64,000 nt of DNA. Source: Hymenopus coronatus (taxonomy: Eukaryota > Arthropoda > Insecta > Mantodea > Hymenopodidae). The translations under genes and the position numbers were made by a program. The notes beneath the pieces are model-generated. The model ran no database searches. It saw only the letters and a list, made by a program, of their open reading frames with translations, and was not told the origin of the DNA. The DNA is taken from positions 373,872,132 through 373,936,131 of the forward strand of contig CM060900.1 in assembly GCA_030762935.1 (NCBI GenBank), given 5' to 3'. This document shows positions 33,286-45,069 of the stretch, in pieces (positions within the stretch are counted from its first letter, which is position 1; every line of letters starts with the position of its first letter).

Positions 33286-35976
33286 GGGGAACGGCAGATA
33301 GTATATGCCACTTAAGGAAAAAAGGCCATAATATTTTTGATTTTGCTTGAAAAAGTCACAGCTATATTAAAACGTTTCTTTAAGCTCTTTTTTTTGTATA
33401 TGATTTTAAAAAAAGTTATGTCAGCTAAAACAAACACACTCACACTGAAAGTTTAAAAAGTTTTATATTTGGTGACCGGAGAAAAGGTAGGGTAGTATGG
33501 GCCATATAAAGAAAAAGGATTTTAAACCAAAGAAAATAATTTTGGCGTATAACAACATACAGACTGTTTATTTATTAACATATAAAGTGATTCAAAATAA
33601 AAAAGTGAAAATTTAATTAACTAAAGTCATTATTATAAGTGTTTAAACAAATACATTTTTTTTTTCTTTTTGGTTGACAAAAATTGTCATGAAAACCACA
33701 TCATTATTTTTATTAAAAAGGAATAAGCTTTATCTAATGGTTATTGTTTTTACAATAATCACATTAGTAATACAAAACATCTTCAATTACCGCAAAAAGT
33801 TCATGAGTCCAACCCTCACATGCTTTGCACTGGATCCAGTTTTCTTCAAAACTCTCCCCACAGACAATGCAGTCTACACTGTCATATGTTGCATCTGCCT
33901 GGTTTTGAATCGTTGTGATCCATAGGCTTGATTTCTTGTTTCTTATCTCTTTTGGGTTTGAATTCCTTTTCAATCTAGATTTCAGGCCTAACTTCTTCTA
34001 ACTTCTGTTATTTTTCAAATTTTAACTGTCTTTTCAGCTCTTTTGCAGCTTTTTTTCTAGCTCCATATTTTTCTTTTAAATTAATTTGTCCTTGATGGGC
34101 GTTGAGGTAAGTATTTCATGCCTTTCTACTTTTTTTTTTTTTGACCTGTCAACCTCTTTTCAGAATAGGAGGGCAAAGGAGATATCTGCTCCAAAACACT
34201 TGAAAAGCTAGGTTGTGTAGGAACAGTAGGTGTGTAGTAGGTGGAATAGGTGTTGGTTTAGTTGAAGGAGGGGATTTTGGACCAGATGATGGAGGGGTTC
34301 ATGGAGTAGGAACATTAGTTTCAGCAGTGGTCTCAGGGTGTAACAGTTGTTCTATGTCAGTAGGGGCCCTGCCCATAAAATCCAAGTCAGTGAAAATGTG
34401 TGGATCAAATGGTAGATTCCAATGCATTTGAAGCTGCTTTCTGCTACATCTAGGCAACATACTTGCTTGTAGGCATCTGCAACTAGCTTTGCGATGTTGT
34501 AGTCACTGATTCTAGCTCCAGGTTTTGCTTTCATCCATGAACTGCAAGCATGATTGTAGCAGTTTTTGAATGGTTTCATGAAGGACCTGTCAAGAGGCTG
34601 CAGTTTGTGCATTGTATGTGGTGGGAAAGATAGCATGTAGATATGGTTTGTTGGAGCATAAGAAATTTTGTCAAGCTCCTTGTGAGTTCCATGACCATCA
34701 ACTGTGAGCAAAACGGGATCCTCTGCATTAGGTTTTGTAAAAGCCACGAAGTGCTGGAGCCGTTTAAGGAAAGCCTCAGTTGTCATCCATCTGCTTGGAG
34801 CTGGGACAGCACAACTGTCAGCTGGGGCACCTATTATTAGGCAATTGTTCATCAAAATCAAAAGTGGAGGAATAAACTGCCCAGTCGCATTTATGCAGAA
34901 AAACAGTGTCATATTATGACCCCTCTCACCTGATGTCATTTTTCCAACTTGGTGCTTCACTTTTACTGTTATGACCTTGTCATTTTCATGTCTGCAGGTA
35001 ACTCCTGTTTCATCAGCGTTAAAAATTCTAGATGGTCAAAATGAGTGCTTGTCAAGCAAGGTTTTCAGTTGGTTAGAAAACCTTCAATTTGTGGTTTATT
35101 AAACCCAACACAGCACATCAATCTTGTAGATTGAGGTTTCCTGTAAGGCAATTCTGGGTGCCTCCTTATAAAACTTGCATAGAAGTCTTTCCCTGCAGTT
35201 TTCTTTTCTGCATTAAATCTGTGAGGCAATTTTAAATGTTCTGCCAAATCATAAGCTAGCTTTAAGCATTTGCTTCTTGCTAGGGGAAACAACCTTGAAT
35301 CCAAATCTTTCATATGCTCTAGTAAAATTGATTCATACTCTTCTTCAAATGTTGGTTTGAAAACACCCATCTGTGGTTTCCTAAACCAGATTTTATTTTT
35401 CTTTGGAGTGTAGTTCTAGGAATCATAATACTATCGGCCGCAGCTCTTGTTGTCATTTGACTCTCTAAGAGACACGAAACTGCCAGTTTCATATCTTCCT
35501 CTTTCCATTGTCCATGACCCTCACCTTCAGGCTTCTTCTTGAATTTTATGCATCATGCCCTAAAAATAAAATTTGCAATCTACTTACATGGTCCATACCA
35601 CCCGATTTTTGTTTGGCCCATACTACTCAACCAACATTGTCCACTTAAACATGGCAAGTACCAGAAATATCTTCAGCAACCAAAATTACATTATTCCAGT
35701 GCAATCCCCATTAGTGTAGCTAAATATTAGTACTAGTTTCATAGTTTTACTCCTTACCCTTAACAGTAAAGGATGATAGTAAAGGTTACGTGCAGCAACA
35801 AGTTGATCACATGAAAGCAAATAAAATGTTGCACCAGCCAACACAAGGCACCTACACCAACAAACTTCTGTTGCACAATGGAGTGATGAAGGAGCTGTAA
35901 CCTTGCAGAGTATGTGTCTGCTATCTAGCGGTAAACATGAGAAACACTAAGTGGCCCATACCAATTGTCCTTCCCC
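33286..35976 (-). mobile_element. pogo/Jerky-like DNA transposon, second family, decayed
   Basis: The outer ends, next to TA dinucleotides at 33284-33285 and 35977-35978, are diverged inverted repeats: GGGGAACGGCAGATAGTATA at 33286 and, reversed from 35976, GGGGAAGGACAATTGGTATG, both followed by a GCCACTTA block. The core GTATGGGCCA recurs subterminally at 33495-33504, 35589-35599 (inverted, one change) and 35614-35624 (inverted). Length is 2.69 kb, close to the 4715-7596 element, but terminal sequences are of another family. Confidence 0.8.
33764..35530 (-). pseudogene. Transposase gene of the second pogo/Jerky-like element, frameshifted
   Basis: Minus strand, 5' to 3': GHGQWKEEDMKLAVSCLLES with IPRTTLQRKI (helix-turn-helix, near 35510-35410), an open run 35370-35065 (CLKLAYDLAEHLKLPHRFN, FIRRHPELPYRKPQSTR), NADETGVTCRH (first catalytic Asp, near 35010), an open run 34960-34352 with SGERGHNMTLFFCINATGQF, LLTVDGHGTHKELD (second Asp) and PPHTMHKLQPLDRSFMKPF (third Asp), then a Lys-rich linker and CIVCGESFEENWIQCKACEG with WTHE (PHD-like finger, about 33880-33790). 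All three catalytic Asp residues survive, yet at least three frame breaks make the gene inactive. Confidence 0.85.
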
Positions 35977-37424
35977 TATAGCTTGTTTCAACCTTTAAAG
36001 ACAGCATGGAGTGAAATGGGATATCTCTACCTCTATCTAATGAATACATGTTGCCATTAGCTTCATTCTTTTCTACTCTCATGCTGTGCCAAATTGCTAA
36101 TAGCATATTGTAAATATTGAGGCATTATAATTTTCAGTTTGAAACTAGTTATCCTATGTATAATTTATTTCTCTATCACATTACATACTTTTAGATCATT
36201 TTAGGTATCCATGGGCCCCAATTTATAAAGAAAACTTGTTTTCAGTAAAAGTCCAGTATTTGTTATTTCCATACTTATCATACAATAATATAAAACTAAA
36301 GGTTAGAATGCAACAATATTTTTTCTTAGATAGAGTAAACTAGATTGCTAATATCTGCCTAGTTTGAACTGTCTAACTGTAAAAATGTGAGTGTTATGAT
36401 TTTTAAATCAAAGAATTTTAGGAAATTCTGTAACAATGCAAAAGAAAAGTCAAGCAATGGGACATTTTTTGTTGTTGTATTTCCAAAGGGGACCAAGCAA
36501 GAGAAAATGCTGACAAGGGTTTGTAAAACAAGCTGCTTTCCTGTAACTATTTGCATTCATTATATATGACAAATTATTCCTCCATCTATTCAACTCAAGG
36601 CACAAGGAGAAGGCAGATTGTGTGCTATTGATGAAGGTCAATACAAGTTTTTAAGAAAGTGTTTATAGCATGTGGAATACTGTGACATATTAATGTAGGT
36701 ATTTTTTTGTAGTTTATTTAAATATTTATAGTTGCAAAGTTATAGAAACTTGGAAGAGACGGATGTTGGTAAATTAACAAAAAATCTCATGAATCCATTA
36801 GGTTACTCAAGTAAGATGAATGTTAGTAAGGCAATAACCGAAACAGCTAAAGCTATCAGAAGCTTAGAAACAGTGGTGTGTGTAGGTTAAAAAAGATATG
36901 AATAAAATGTTGCCATTAAATAGAAAGCAAAAAGGGTGAGAGAAAAAGAAAAACATGCTAGCATAAAGCAACACAGTGTAATGGCACAAAATACAGTGTG
37001 ACATATTCATTCTTTGCATTTTTGAAGCATTTCACCCATTGGATTGTAATTTTGTCAAGTTGATACCTTAAAAAATTAAAACCATAATCATTTTATACCT
37101 CCATATTCAACATTTTTTATGCATATTAAATGTATTTGAATGTACTAAAACTATAAAAAGGAGAGATAAAGTGAGGGTGAAAAATAAATGTCTTACAGGG
37201 TCCTTAAATAGCAGTGCACATATTTCACTATTTGGTGATGTATAATTCACAAGATGACATTGAATTTCTAGACTATCGCAACTGAGCGCCAAAGCTTTAA
37301 AGCACGTACAGTACATATGGCATTACTGCACTCCATTTAATCTGTACTGTCTTCTAAGGTTGAGACACACTTTAGCTTATGATGAAACCTTAACCTTTCC
37401 ACCCTGATCTCCACTCTCTTACCA
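35977..37424. other. AT-rich stretch without recognised gene
   Basis: Overlapping short open frames at 36359-36641 on both strands (for instance GTFFVVVFPKGTKQEKMLTR) do not match a family I know and lack support. Confidence 0.45.
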
Positions 37425-37690
37425 AGCAAGATGGTTCAGTAGTAACAAGTGAAGTTTACATTTGGGAGGTCTGTGGTTCAAATCCTGCCAGGACTATCCT
37501 CCTAAAGTGGGATTTTTTTTCCCCAGTCTTCTTAGCTGGCAAGTGCCAAAGATGCCCTAAAATTAGGCCTAGAATGTTTTCCTTCAAAAATTCCTTTCTC
37601 AAATATAATTTCATTGCATAAATCAACTCCTGCGGTGAAATATGTAGTAGATATGTGGTAAGAATGGGCATTAAAACACAACTAAAACAT
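37425..37690 (+). repeat. tRNA-derived SINE, family E
   Basis: A-box-like GATGGTTCAGTAGTAAC and B box TGGTTCAAATCCT lie 34 bases apart; the body continues with CTAAAGTGGGATTTTTTTTCCC and ends GGGCATTAAAACACAA. Only one copy is in the window, so family limits are approximate. Confidence 0.7.
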
Positions 37691-39284
37691 ATAGAACTTA
37701 AACTGCATTTTTAATTGTGTCTTCAGTAGTCTCCAAGCTGTTCTTGCCTGTTTCACTGCTTTTACATATAGATCTACCTTAGGGAACCTGTAACTTAAAC
37801 ATGATATAAAATCATTATCATTCCTAAGTGACTAAAACAATGTTTATCTTATATGAAACAATAAGAATTATTTTAGACAGTGGAGCACCATTGTATTGAG
37901 TTTTGATAAAATTGAATCACCTTTTTAAACTTTTAGCTCAGAAATCACCACTCTAGAAAAACTGGAAAAATCATCAGTTAAATTTTGCAATTTTTCTGGA
38001 AATTTGAAGAGTTTTAAAGAGTCTAACGTTAAACTGGCTTCTCAAAATAGATATAATAATCAGAACTTATTGAATCACCCTTTGAACGACACCACAACAA
38101 AAACCCAGCAATCAAGGGTTTATAAAATGAGTTGCTAAGACTGAGGTAAGATTTATATTGGGAAGACAAAGATAGATTTGGAAACTAGGATGAAGGGATA
38201 TCATTTTTGGTCTGAGAATCAACGCACAAAGGAACATATAGAGTTAATAAAATGTGCAAAGAAACCTTTGGAATTGCATGAGTTTTGAAGTTTTCGCCAT
38301 AGATGATGTCATTGCACTGACAAGATAGCATGATTAGAAGTAGGTTAGAGGACAGCATGACACTGAGCTGGAAACAACCAACTGTTGTAGCATCAGTCAA
38401 CCTCAAAATTGAAGATAGAGTAAAGGTGCCCTGAAATCAGCCTTCCTAAACAAATAAGAAGTGGACCTAAAGGTGTAGAAAGATGACTCAATTTTATCAA
38501 AAATCAATATTACCTTGGAGTCTATATCAATCTTCCAGCTCTGGTGCAAAAATATTACTGATATTTTCAATCCTTATTTAAGATCATATTTTATGTTAGA
38601 CTCATTCTTTCAATACAAATCAATACTAGAGATAAAAACCTAACTTTTCCTTGAAAATTCCACAGAGTGTTTTTCTTTTCTTTCTTTAAATCTGGGAATG
38701 AGCTAGGCATCAAAATGCTCCAATTTATGTACAAATTTAAGTAGTTTCCCCTGTTTGAAGACTGATTACATTCATTATGGTCAGGGACAAAAATTAGGGC
38801 AGACGGGTAGACTGCATCTACCCAAGATGTGCTTGTAAATGAAAAGATGTATTTTAATTCCATAGAGATATTGTCATTAATTACCCTTCACATTAATGAG
38901 CTCCATTATACTTACCACTTTACAAGTCTTAGACACTTTTTGGGAATTTGCATGTTTCTGACTTTTCCTCTGTGTATTTTGCCAGATTTTGTGAATAAGG
39001 GAAGCAGACATGTGATCTTAACATGGTAGCTATTAGCAGATTTCTCTGCCCAATAGATAGAATGGCCAGCATTTCTTAATTCTGTGACTAGCTGTCGGAC
39101 TTAAGTTGTTGGAGCCAGATGCTCTGATTGGCTATCTCTAAAACGTGTTGTATCAATTAATTTGAGTATTTGACTAAATTTTAAAACAAATTTTGTACAA
39201 AATGACTTACCATTCCATAAACACAAAGCATTATTAGCTTGTAGATAATGGACAAATATAGTTTAAATTGTAAGAGGACCTGCA
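37691..39284. other. AT-rich stretch without recognised gene
   Basis: A patch near 38150-38300 gives IYIGKTKIDLETRMKGY in one forward frame, faintly like the GIY-YIG-region of Penelope-like elements. It does not continue convincingly. Confidence 0.4.
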
Positions 39285-39536
39285 TTTTTTTTTTTTGGTA
39301 GCTTAACGTCCTTTAACCTGGCTGGTCATATCGGATGATGAATGAAATTGGTGAAATGTTGTTCAAATGATCTCGGGGTCCATGGAACTTAAAGTTTCTC
39401 GACATTCGTCTTCTCAGGATAAGGGAAAATCCTGAAAAAAACCTTATCCAGGTAACTCGCCCTAAGCGAGATTCGAACTCACGACCTGTTGAATGTGAGG
39501 CAGACATGCTACCACCACACTACCCAGGTGGGCACA
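39285..39536 (-). repeat. tRNA-derived SINE, family C, reverse copy with target duplication
   Basis: On the minus strand: A box TAGTGTGGTGGTAGCA, B box GAGTTCGAATCTC, body GCGAGTTACCTGGATAAGG, GAGAAGACGAATGTCGAG, and tail GGTTAAAGGACGTTAAGCTA plus poly-A (12 T on the plus strand at 39285-39296). TGCATTTTT occurs at both flanks (39281-39289 and 39537-39545), a likely target-site duplication. This is the best preserved SINE in the window. Confidence 0.9.
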
Positions 39537-39691
39537 TGCATTTTTGCCTCCAACATTAGTGAGGGAACACAACAAAAGCAAGTTCTTAACAGGAAAGTGG
39601 TTTGCTGCAATTTTTCTAGTACCTAGTAAGCTTTGGTGTTTTAGTGTGTTCAGTTGGTCAGAGAGAATAGTGTGTTTTCACATGCATTTTT

Positions 39692-40010
39692 GTGTGTGTG
39701 TGTGTCAAAATGGCTTCTGAATTCAAACCTAATTATTCTAAGTTTGACGCGCTTCAGCTTACAAAACAATTCATAAATATTTATTCTGATCCTGAAAACT
39801 ACATTCCAACCCACCTATTATTGTGTTATATATTTAACAATGAAATTCAGAATGGATATACAGAAACAACAAAACTGCTCAAACTAATGCTGATGATCCC
39901 TGTGGCATCTGTATCAAGCAAATCTGCAATGAGTACCTTGAAACAAATTAAAATATATTTAAGACTAATCAGAGACTCTCTAAATTAGGAAATTGTTAAC
40001 TAAAGAGAAC
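39692..40010 (+). pseudogene. hAT transposase C-terminal dimerisation domain, remnant
   Basis: The 98-codon forward frame ends with TTKLLKLMLMIPVASVSSKS and AMSTLKQIKIYLR, matching the hAT C-terminal motif (ETIKLLKLxLTIPVTSxSxERxFSTLKRIKTYLR) of ZMYM1/THAP12-like elements. The CER of the family motif has become SKS. It is preceded by a short (GT)n run at 39681-39703. No terminal repeat or catalytic core remains. It differs from the hAT at 1362-2290. Confidence 0.75.
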
Positions 40011-40034
40011 ATTGAAATTGTGTTTTATTTATGG

Positions 40035-40305
40035 ATGCTCTTTAACTACTGTGGTTCTCAGCATTACATTTTATATCGGGCTTGAAAAACAGCTTAATTT
40101 TGCTTGAAGGTCTCTTTATAAGGCTTGGTGTTCTTTTATGTGCTGTAAATCTATGACATAGGACCAACAGCTGTAATTCTTTTCTGAGGGAAACCATGCT
40201 AAGGATTTTTACAGCTGAAAAAACCCATTGCCGTCCACTGGGTTTGAACCTGTGACCTTGGGAACCAGAGGCTAGTGTGTTTCCCCTAGACCAAGGAGGA
40301 TAATT
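40035..40305 (-). repeat. tRNA-derived SINE, family D
   Basis: Minus strand: CCTTGGTCTAGGGGAAACAC (A box region) and CACAGGTTCAAACCC (B box), followed by CCATTGCCG..., CAGCTGTTGGTCCTATGTCA and AATTAAGCTGTTTTTCAAGC. One copy only. Confidence 0.75.
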
Positions 40306-40379
40306 GGTATAGAGAAGGAATGGTTTTGACACCTTGATAAGACACCTGACTCCAATACAAAGGTGACATATATTTGCTA

Positions 40380-42960
40380 GAATTAAGGACAGGTAGATTA
40401 AGTTGATTTATAAGAATATTTAAAGTGAGCTGAAGGAATGTTCGACAAACTTTGGTGCTCCCCTTTAGTCTTGATGAAGAAACATAACGGTGAGCTCTGC
40501 TTCTAAGTGGACTATAGGAAGTTGATTGCCATCACCAGAAAGGACTGTTTCCCCTTACCCCAAATTGACGACACTCTGGATTTACTTGCTGGTGTCCAGT
40601 AGTATTCTCAGCTTTATATTTGAAACCAGAATATTTGCAAGGGACACTAGATCTCAAGGACAAGGAGAACACCGCATTGCAGACAGAATAAAGGATTCAA
40701 CAATTCACGAGTATGCCGTTTAGCCTCTGTAACATGCCAGCCTTCTTCCAATGCCTCGTGGAATCAATGATGAAGGGGTTGAATTAAGATGCCTGCCTGC
40801 TATATCAGAATAATGTAATCATTATTGGCAGTAACTTCGAAAACCACCTCAAGAACTTGACGAAGATACTGCAAAGGCTGCAGGAAGCTAAACTGAAGTT
40901 TCATGTGAAGAAGTGCCTACTCCTTTGCAAGGAGGTGAACTATTTGTGTCACATAGTCTCACCATCTGGGCTACCACGGATCCAGAGAGGGCTCGGACAG
41001 TGAGATACCGGCCTCGCCTGAAAGACAAATGAGAGTTGTGAAGTTTCCTGTGCTTGTGCAGCTAGTACACCCGATTCGTCAGAGGCTTCTTTAATATCGC
41101 GAAACCCCTCACTCGTCTGATGGAAGAGCCTCTGCATGTGGCCAGAGCCTGGCGCTTAAGTCAGCACCCTATATTGCGCCTCCTTTAGGATTGCCACAAT
41201 CTGGTGGCGAGCTGGACACCGACACCAGCGGCACTGGCATTGGTGGCATTCTATATTAGATCCAGGGTGGCCAGGAGCAATTTAAGTCTACTACAGTAAG
41301 ACGCTGCCCACGGCGGAAAAGAACTGCATTACCTGGCGGTAGTAAAGGCGCTGGAGCACTACCTGAGCGGTCAGCCATTCCACTAAGGACTGGCCACTCC
41401 GCCCTTGCCTGGCTGTTGGGTCTCAAGAACCTGGAGGGCCAGGCAGTCCTTTGGGTCCAGAGGCCCCAACTTTACATGAGAAAATCAGTACCACCCCAAT
41501 GCAGATGCCATGTCACGACGACTCTGTTCAGAGGAGTGCGGCTACTGCACCAAGTTGAAGGAGGAGTAGGCCGCAGCTCTCCGGGTGATTTTGGTGGCGC
41601 CTGAAGCTGGATAGAATAGAACAGGCCTGAGGAGGAGCAGCTGAGGGACGCTGCCTTGGGGCCACTCGTGAGAGAAGTGGATGCAAGAACCAGACCGATC
41701 TGGTAGGACATTGCGCCCAGGAGTAGTATTTACGAGTACTACTAGTTCCAGTGGGGCTCATTGAAGACTAACGATGGCATAGTACTTCAGAGTATGGGAG
41801 ACGCCTAATAGGAAGACTCACACAATGCAGCTCATTCTCCCACAAAGTAAGGTGACGGATGTCATGGAGGAAATATATGCGGAGACTTCGGGAGGACATC
41901 TGGGACCCAACCGAACAACTGGCAGGCTCCGACAACGGTACTACCGGCTGAGGCAACGGGCACACGCTGAGACTTGGTGCCACTAATGTCGAGTGTAGAC
42001 AAATCGCGGCCCACAAACCAGATGCTGTGCTCGTATGCATCAACATAATGTGGGAGCACCCTTCGAACTCATAGCCATTAACATACTGGGCCATTCCCGG
42101 TACCAGACAGGGCAACAAATAATAGTTTGTCGCCATCGATTACTTCACCAATGACCGGTGGTATACACTTTCCTTAACCAGGAGGCCAAGACCATCACAA
42201 ACTGCCTCATCGAAGAACTGTTGTACCACTTTGGAGTACCGTTGGAGTTAGACAGCGATCAGGGTACAAACTTTGAGTTCAACCTCTTGAGGGAAACACC
42301 GGGACGAGTTGGAAGGCGCAACAGCGCAGAACACCTCTTCGCTCACAGTCAGACGGCATGATTGAATGGTACTTCAAGACTAGAATAACATTTTAATAAA
42401 GTCGTGGCCTATCATCATAAAGGCTGGGATGTCAGTGTACCACTTTTCTTGATGGTCTACCGCTCTTGAACCCACCACATCACCGGGTTGACACCGGTCA
42501 ATTTGGTCTATGACACAGAACTGCATCTATCGTGCGACCTGATTTGGGAGTCCCACTGGGGTACAACAGCCAACAGTCAACCACACGAAGAATCTCCTAG
42601 ACAGACTTCGCAGCATGAACGAGATGGCCAGTTAACACATGCAGGTAACGAGCGACCGGATGAAGACCCATTAAGAACGGCAGGCCAACAGCTGTGGTTT
42701 CCAACAAGGTGATCTTTGTGTGCCCTACCCGCACCAAGCCAAGCTGCCCCAGCAGGAGTAACAACCATTATAGTGAAGATAATTAACGATATTGTCTACC
42801 GCATCTAGAGGCTGCCCCAAGGGAAGAGGCTGGCAATACATTTGGATCGCCTACCCCACTGCGACGGTGCTGACCGGGACAACCAGCTCTAGGGAGGGAG
42901 CAGTATGACTATGCGCCCAATGTACGCGTCTGTACCTTGCCGGCTCGTAATGGCCACACA
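40380..42960 (+). pseudogene. Ty3/gypsy LTR retrotransposon pol, heavily mutated
   Basis: Forward frames give, in order, a reverse transcriptase segment (SPLVLMKKHNG, VDYRKLIAITRKD with CFPLPQIDDTLDLLAG, 40455-40600), a stretch with degraded palm and connection, an RNase H-like start ELDTDTSGTGIGGI (41215-41255), LAVVKALEHYLSG, an integrase zinc/HTH region with SGGHLGPNRTTGRL, and an integrase core with NQEAKTITNCLIEE and LDSDQGTNFE (42180-42280), ending with HLDRLPHCDGAD. Domain order RT, RNase H, integrase is that of Ty3/gypsy. Many stops and frame changes make it inactive. The catalytic YxDD block is not recognisable. GC content is well above the surroundings. A purine-rich AGGGAGGGAG (42891-42900) could be a polypurine tract, but no pair of long terminal repeats was found. 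Confidence 0.85.
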
Positions 42961-43049
42961 TGCGTGAGTAGCTAACTATTGATCGTCATATTTAATTGTT
43001 ACTAGTGGTTTATTTTCCATTTCGCATCCTTTGTTACTCTTAAATGAGT

Positions 43050-44200
43050 GAACACGTGAGCATTTGGCGAGCTCTTTACATCAAAGTCGTATTGTCGCAC
43101 CTGGGTTAAAGGTGCTATGCACTCGCGCAATAATGACTTTTACTTCTGGTGCTTCTAGCCACGTCATCGACGGCTATAAAATGGAGAGCTGCACTGCTCC
43201 ACTGGAGCCGGGCAATTTGTCAACGCCAACTCACCTCGATGGCCATTACACAGTGGTCATCACCGGGGTTAACCGGGATCTTCGAGGCTCCTTCGTGCTG
43301 GATGCCGTATGCCGCGTTTGGTCCTCTGCATTGAGGGCCAATTGCATTTCTTCACCTCGGGCACCCACACCGCTGGTCCGTCTCCAATTGGGTCCGCGTT
43401 TGAAGCCGAAGCTACCTTGACTTCACGCCAGCCCTTGCTGGGGCAGTAGCTGCATGTCGAGGCCAGCAGAAGTGAACGTCCGGTCCCCTACCGACGCTCC
43501 TGCACCTATGGACACCATTTGGAGGAGTGCCATGTCGCACCTAGGTGCCACTACTGCGGGGCATACAGCAGCTTGCCTTAACCACGATCTTCGCCGCTGA
43601 CACCACCACTGTGCCACCTGCTCCGGGAACACACATTTCACAGGGCAAGACAAGTGCCCCCTGTATTCCCGGAGTAGGCAACCATCTCAACCACATCAGC
43701 TGCAACACCATCTACCATCACCGCAGGCATCACCACCTACTTATTTGCCAGCCATCTCCTTGCTGCAAGAACTACAGCGCAGCATTGCCTCCGTACAGGT
43801 GGCAACAGGGCAACTGGTCCTTCGCCTCGAGGAGTTTTGGCGGGAAACCAACGAGCGACTCGAGGCAATGGAGGCACGATTATCATCCCAGGCAGCAGTC
43901 GACAATGGCGGGGCTCTTGCATCTGTCCAGCTCATGCTGGCACGCATCGAGTCATCTTGCTGATCAGACTACCCAAGACTGCAGCTACGACGGTCCACGT
44001 GGCTAGGGTCTCTCGAGGCTTTAGTCGCGAGGATTCGAGAGCTACAGCAAGAAGCACACACCAGCATCTCCCAACATCTCCAGCAACTGCAGCAAGGCCA
44101 TACCATCATCCGGAACTTCATGAAGCAACATAAACCGCTGCCTACATCACCGATCAGCAATAGAACTAGGAAACAGCACCGGTAACTGGAACATCATCAT
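43050..44200 (+). pseudogene. Jockey-type LINE ORF1 (gag-like) with zinc knuckles, broken
   Basis: Forward frames contain a TVVITGVNRDL-like segment (43255) and LVRLQLGP, then a knuckle series at about 43490-43660: CTYGHHLEECHVAPRCHYCG followed by CATCSGNTHFTGQDKCPLYS. The pattern YGHxxxxCxxxPRCxxC, then CxxCxGNHxxxxxxCPxY, is that of ORF1 proteins of Jockey/I-like LINEs. A frame open at 43745-43963 adds a coiled-coil-like region (LLQELQRSIASVQVATGQL, RLEAMEARLSSQ). Frames shift repeatedly. A TATA-like GGCTATAAAATGG at 43172-43184 lies within and is probably incidental. Alternative: gag of the neighbouring gypsy element, which I consider less likely because of the CPLY-type third knuckle. Confidence 0.5.
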
Positions 44201-44515
44201 CATCATCCTAATCACCACAGGGAGAGGGTGGCAGCTCTCCCTGCATTCCTTATCCCACTATCTCCATCAAATTGCAAACAACACAACCTTACTTCCTCAA
44301 CAATTCATCACCTACACTTCGCTATGGTGGCCAGCTGGGCCTCGGTCAAGTCGGTCTGCTGGCAGAACCCTCTCCCCCTGGCGGCCGCTCAGCGGGCCAG
44401 CTCACCTTTACATTAAACTGCGCAGGTGCAACAGCGGTACCGCAGTATCCTCACCATTCACTTCCGGTGTAGCAGTTTTTTGATCGGTATGCCCACTCTG
44501 GAACACCCCGACACT

Positions 44516-44533
44516 CCGGGCTAGACAGCCCGG
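44516..44533. other. Perfect GC-rich hairpin
   Basis: CCGGGCT-AGAC-AGCCCGG: seven paired bases and a four-base loop, shortly before an A-rich tract (44562-44597). It may be part of the 3' end of the preceding retroelement. Confidence 0.6.
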
Positions 44534-44646
44534 GTTAGTCAATAAGGTGGATTTTCCCCCTCCACTAAAAAACAAAAAAAACAAAACAAAAAAATAACAG
44601 TTGAGTTCAGTTTCAACAATAAGTTCTAGGCACATGGTTACGTGTG

Positions 44647-44690
44647 AGACAGAGAGAGAGAGTGAGAGAGAGGGAGGGAGGGAGAGAGAC
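44647..44690. repeat. (GA)n / (GGGA)n microsatellite
   Basis: Runs of AGAGAG with GGGAGGGAGGGA in the middle, seen directly. Confidence 0.95.
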
Positions 44691-44790
44691 ACAGCAGTGA
44701 CGGGAGAGAAATTCTTGTACAATCATTGGAATAAAAATTATTTGAAGTAGTGAAAAAACACTTTTGTTACAATATACTAAGGACAAAGAT

Positions 44791-45069
<279 letters not shown>

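Noticed and set aside
36359..36641. Overlapping frames on both strands, one with GTFFVVVFPKG
   Set aside because: Considered a V-ATPase subunit or other membrane protein fragment, but alignment by eye fails.
38150..38300. Possible Penelope-like GIY-YIG fragment (YIGKTKIDLETRM)
   Set aside because: The resemblance covers about 15 residues and does not continue, so chance is likely.
42890..43190. Polypurine tract followed by TATA-containing sequence as a gypsy long terminal repeat
   Set aside because: No second copy upstream, no clear TG...CA borders, and the TATA lies in LINE ORF1-like sequence.
43137..43420. Forward GC-rich frame as a host gene exon
   Set aside because: Context with zinc knuckles and repeated frame breaks fits a decayed retroelement better.
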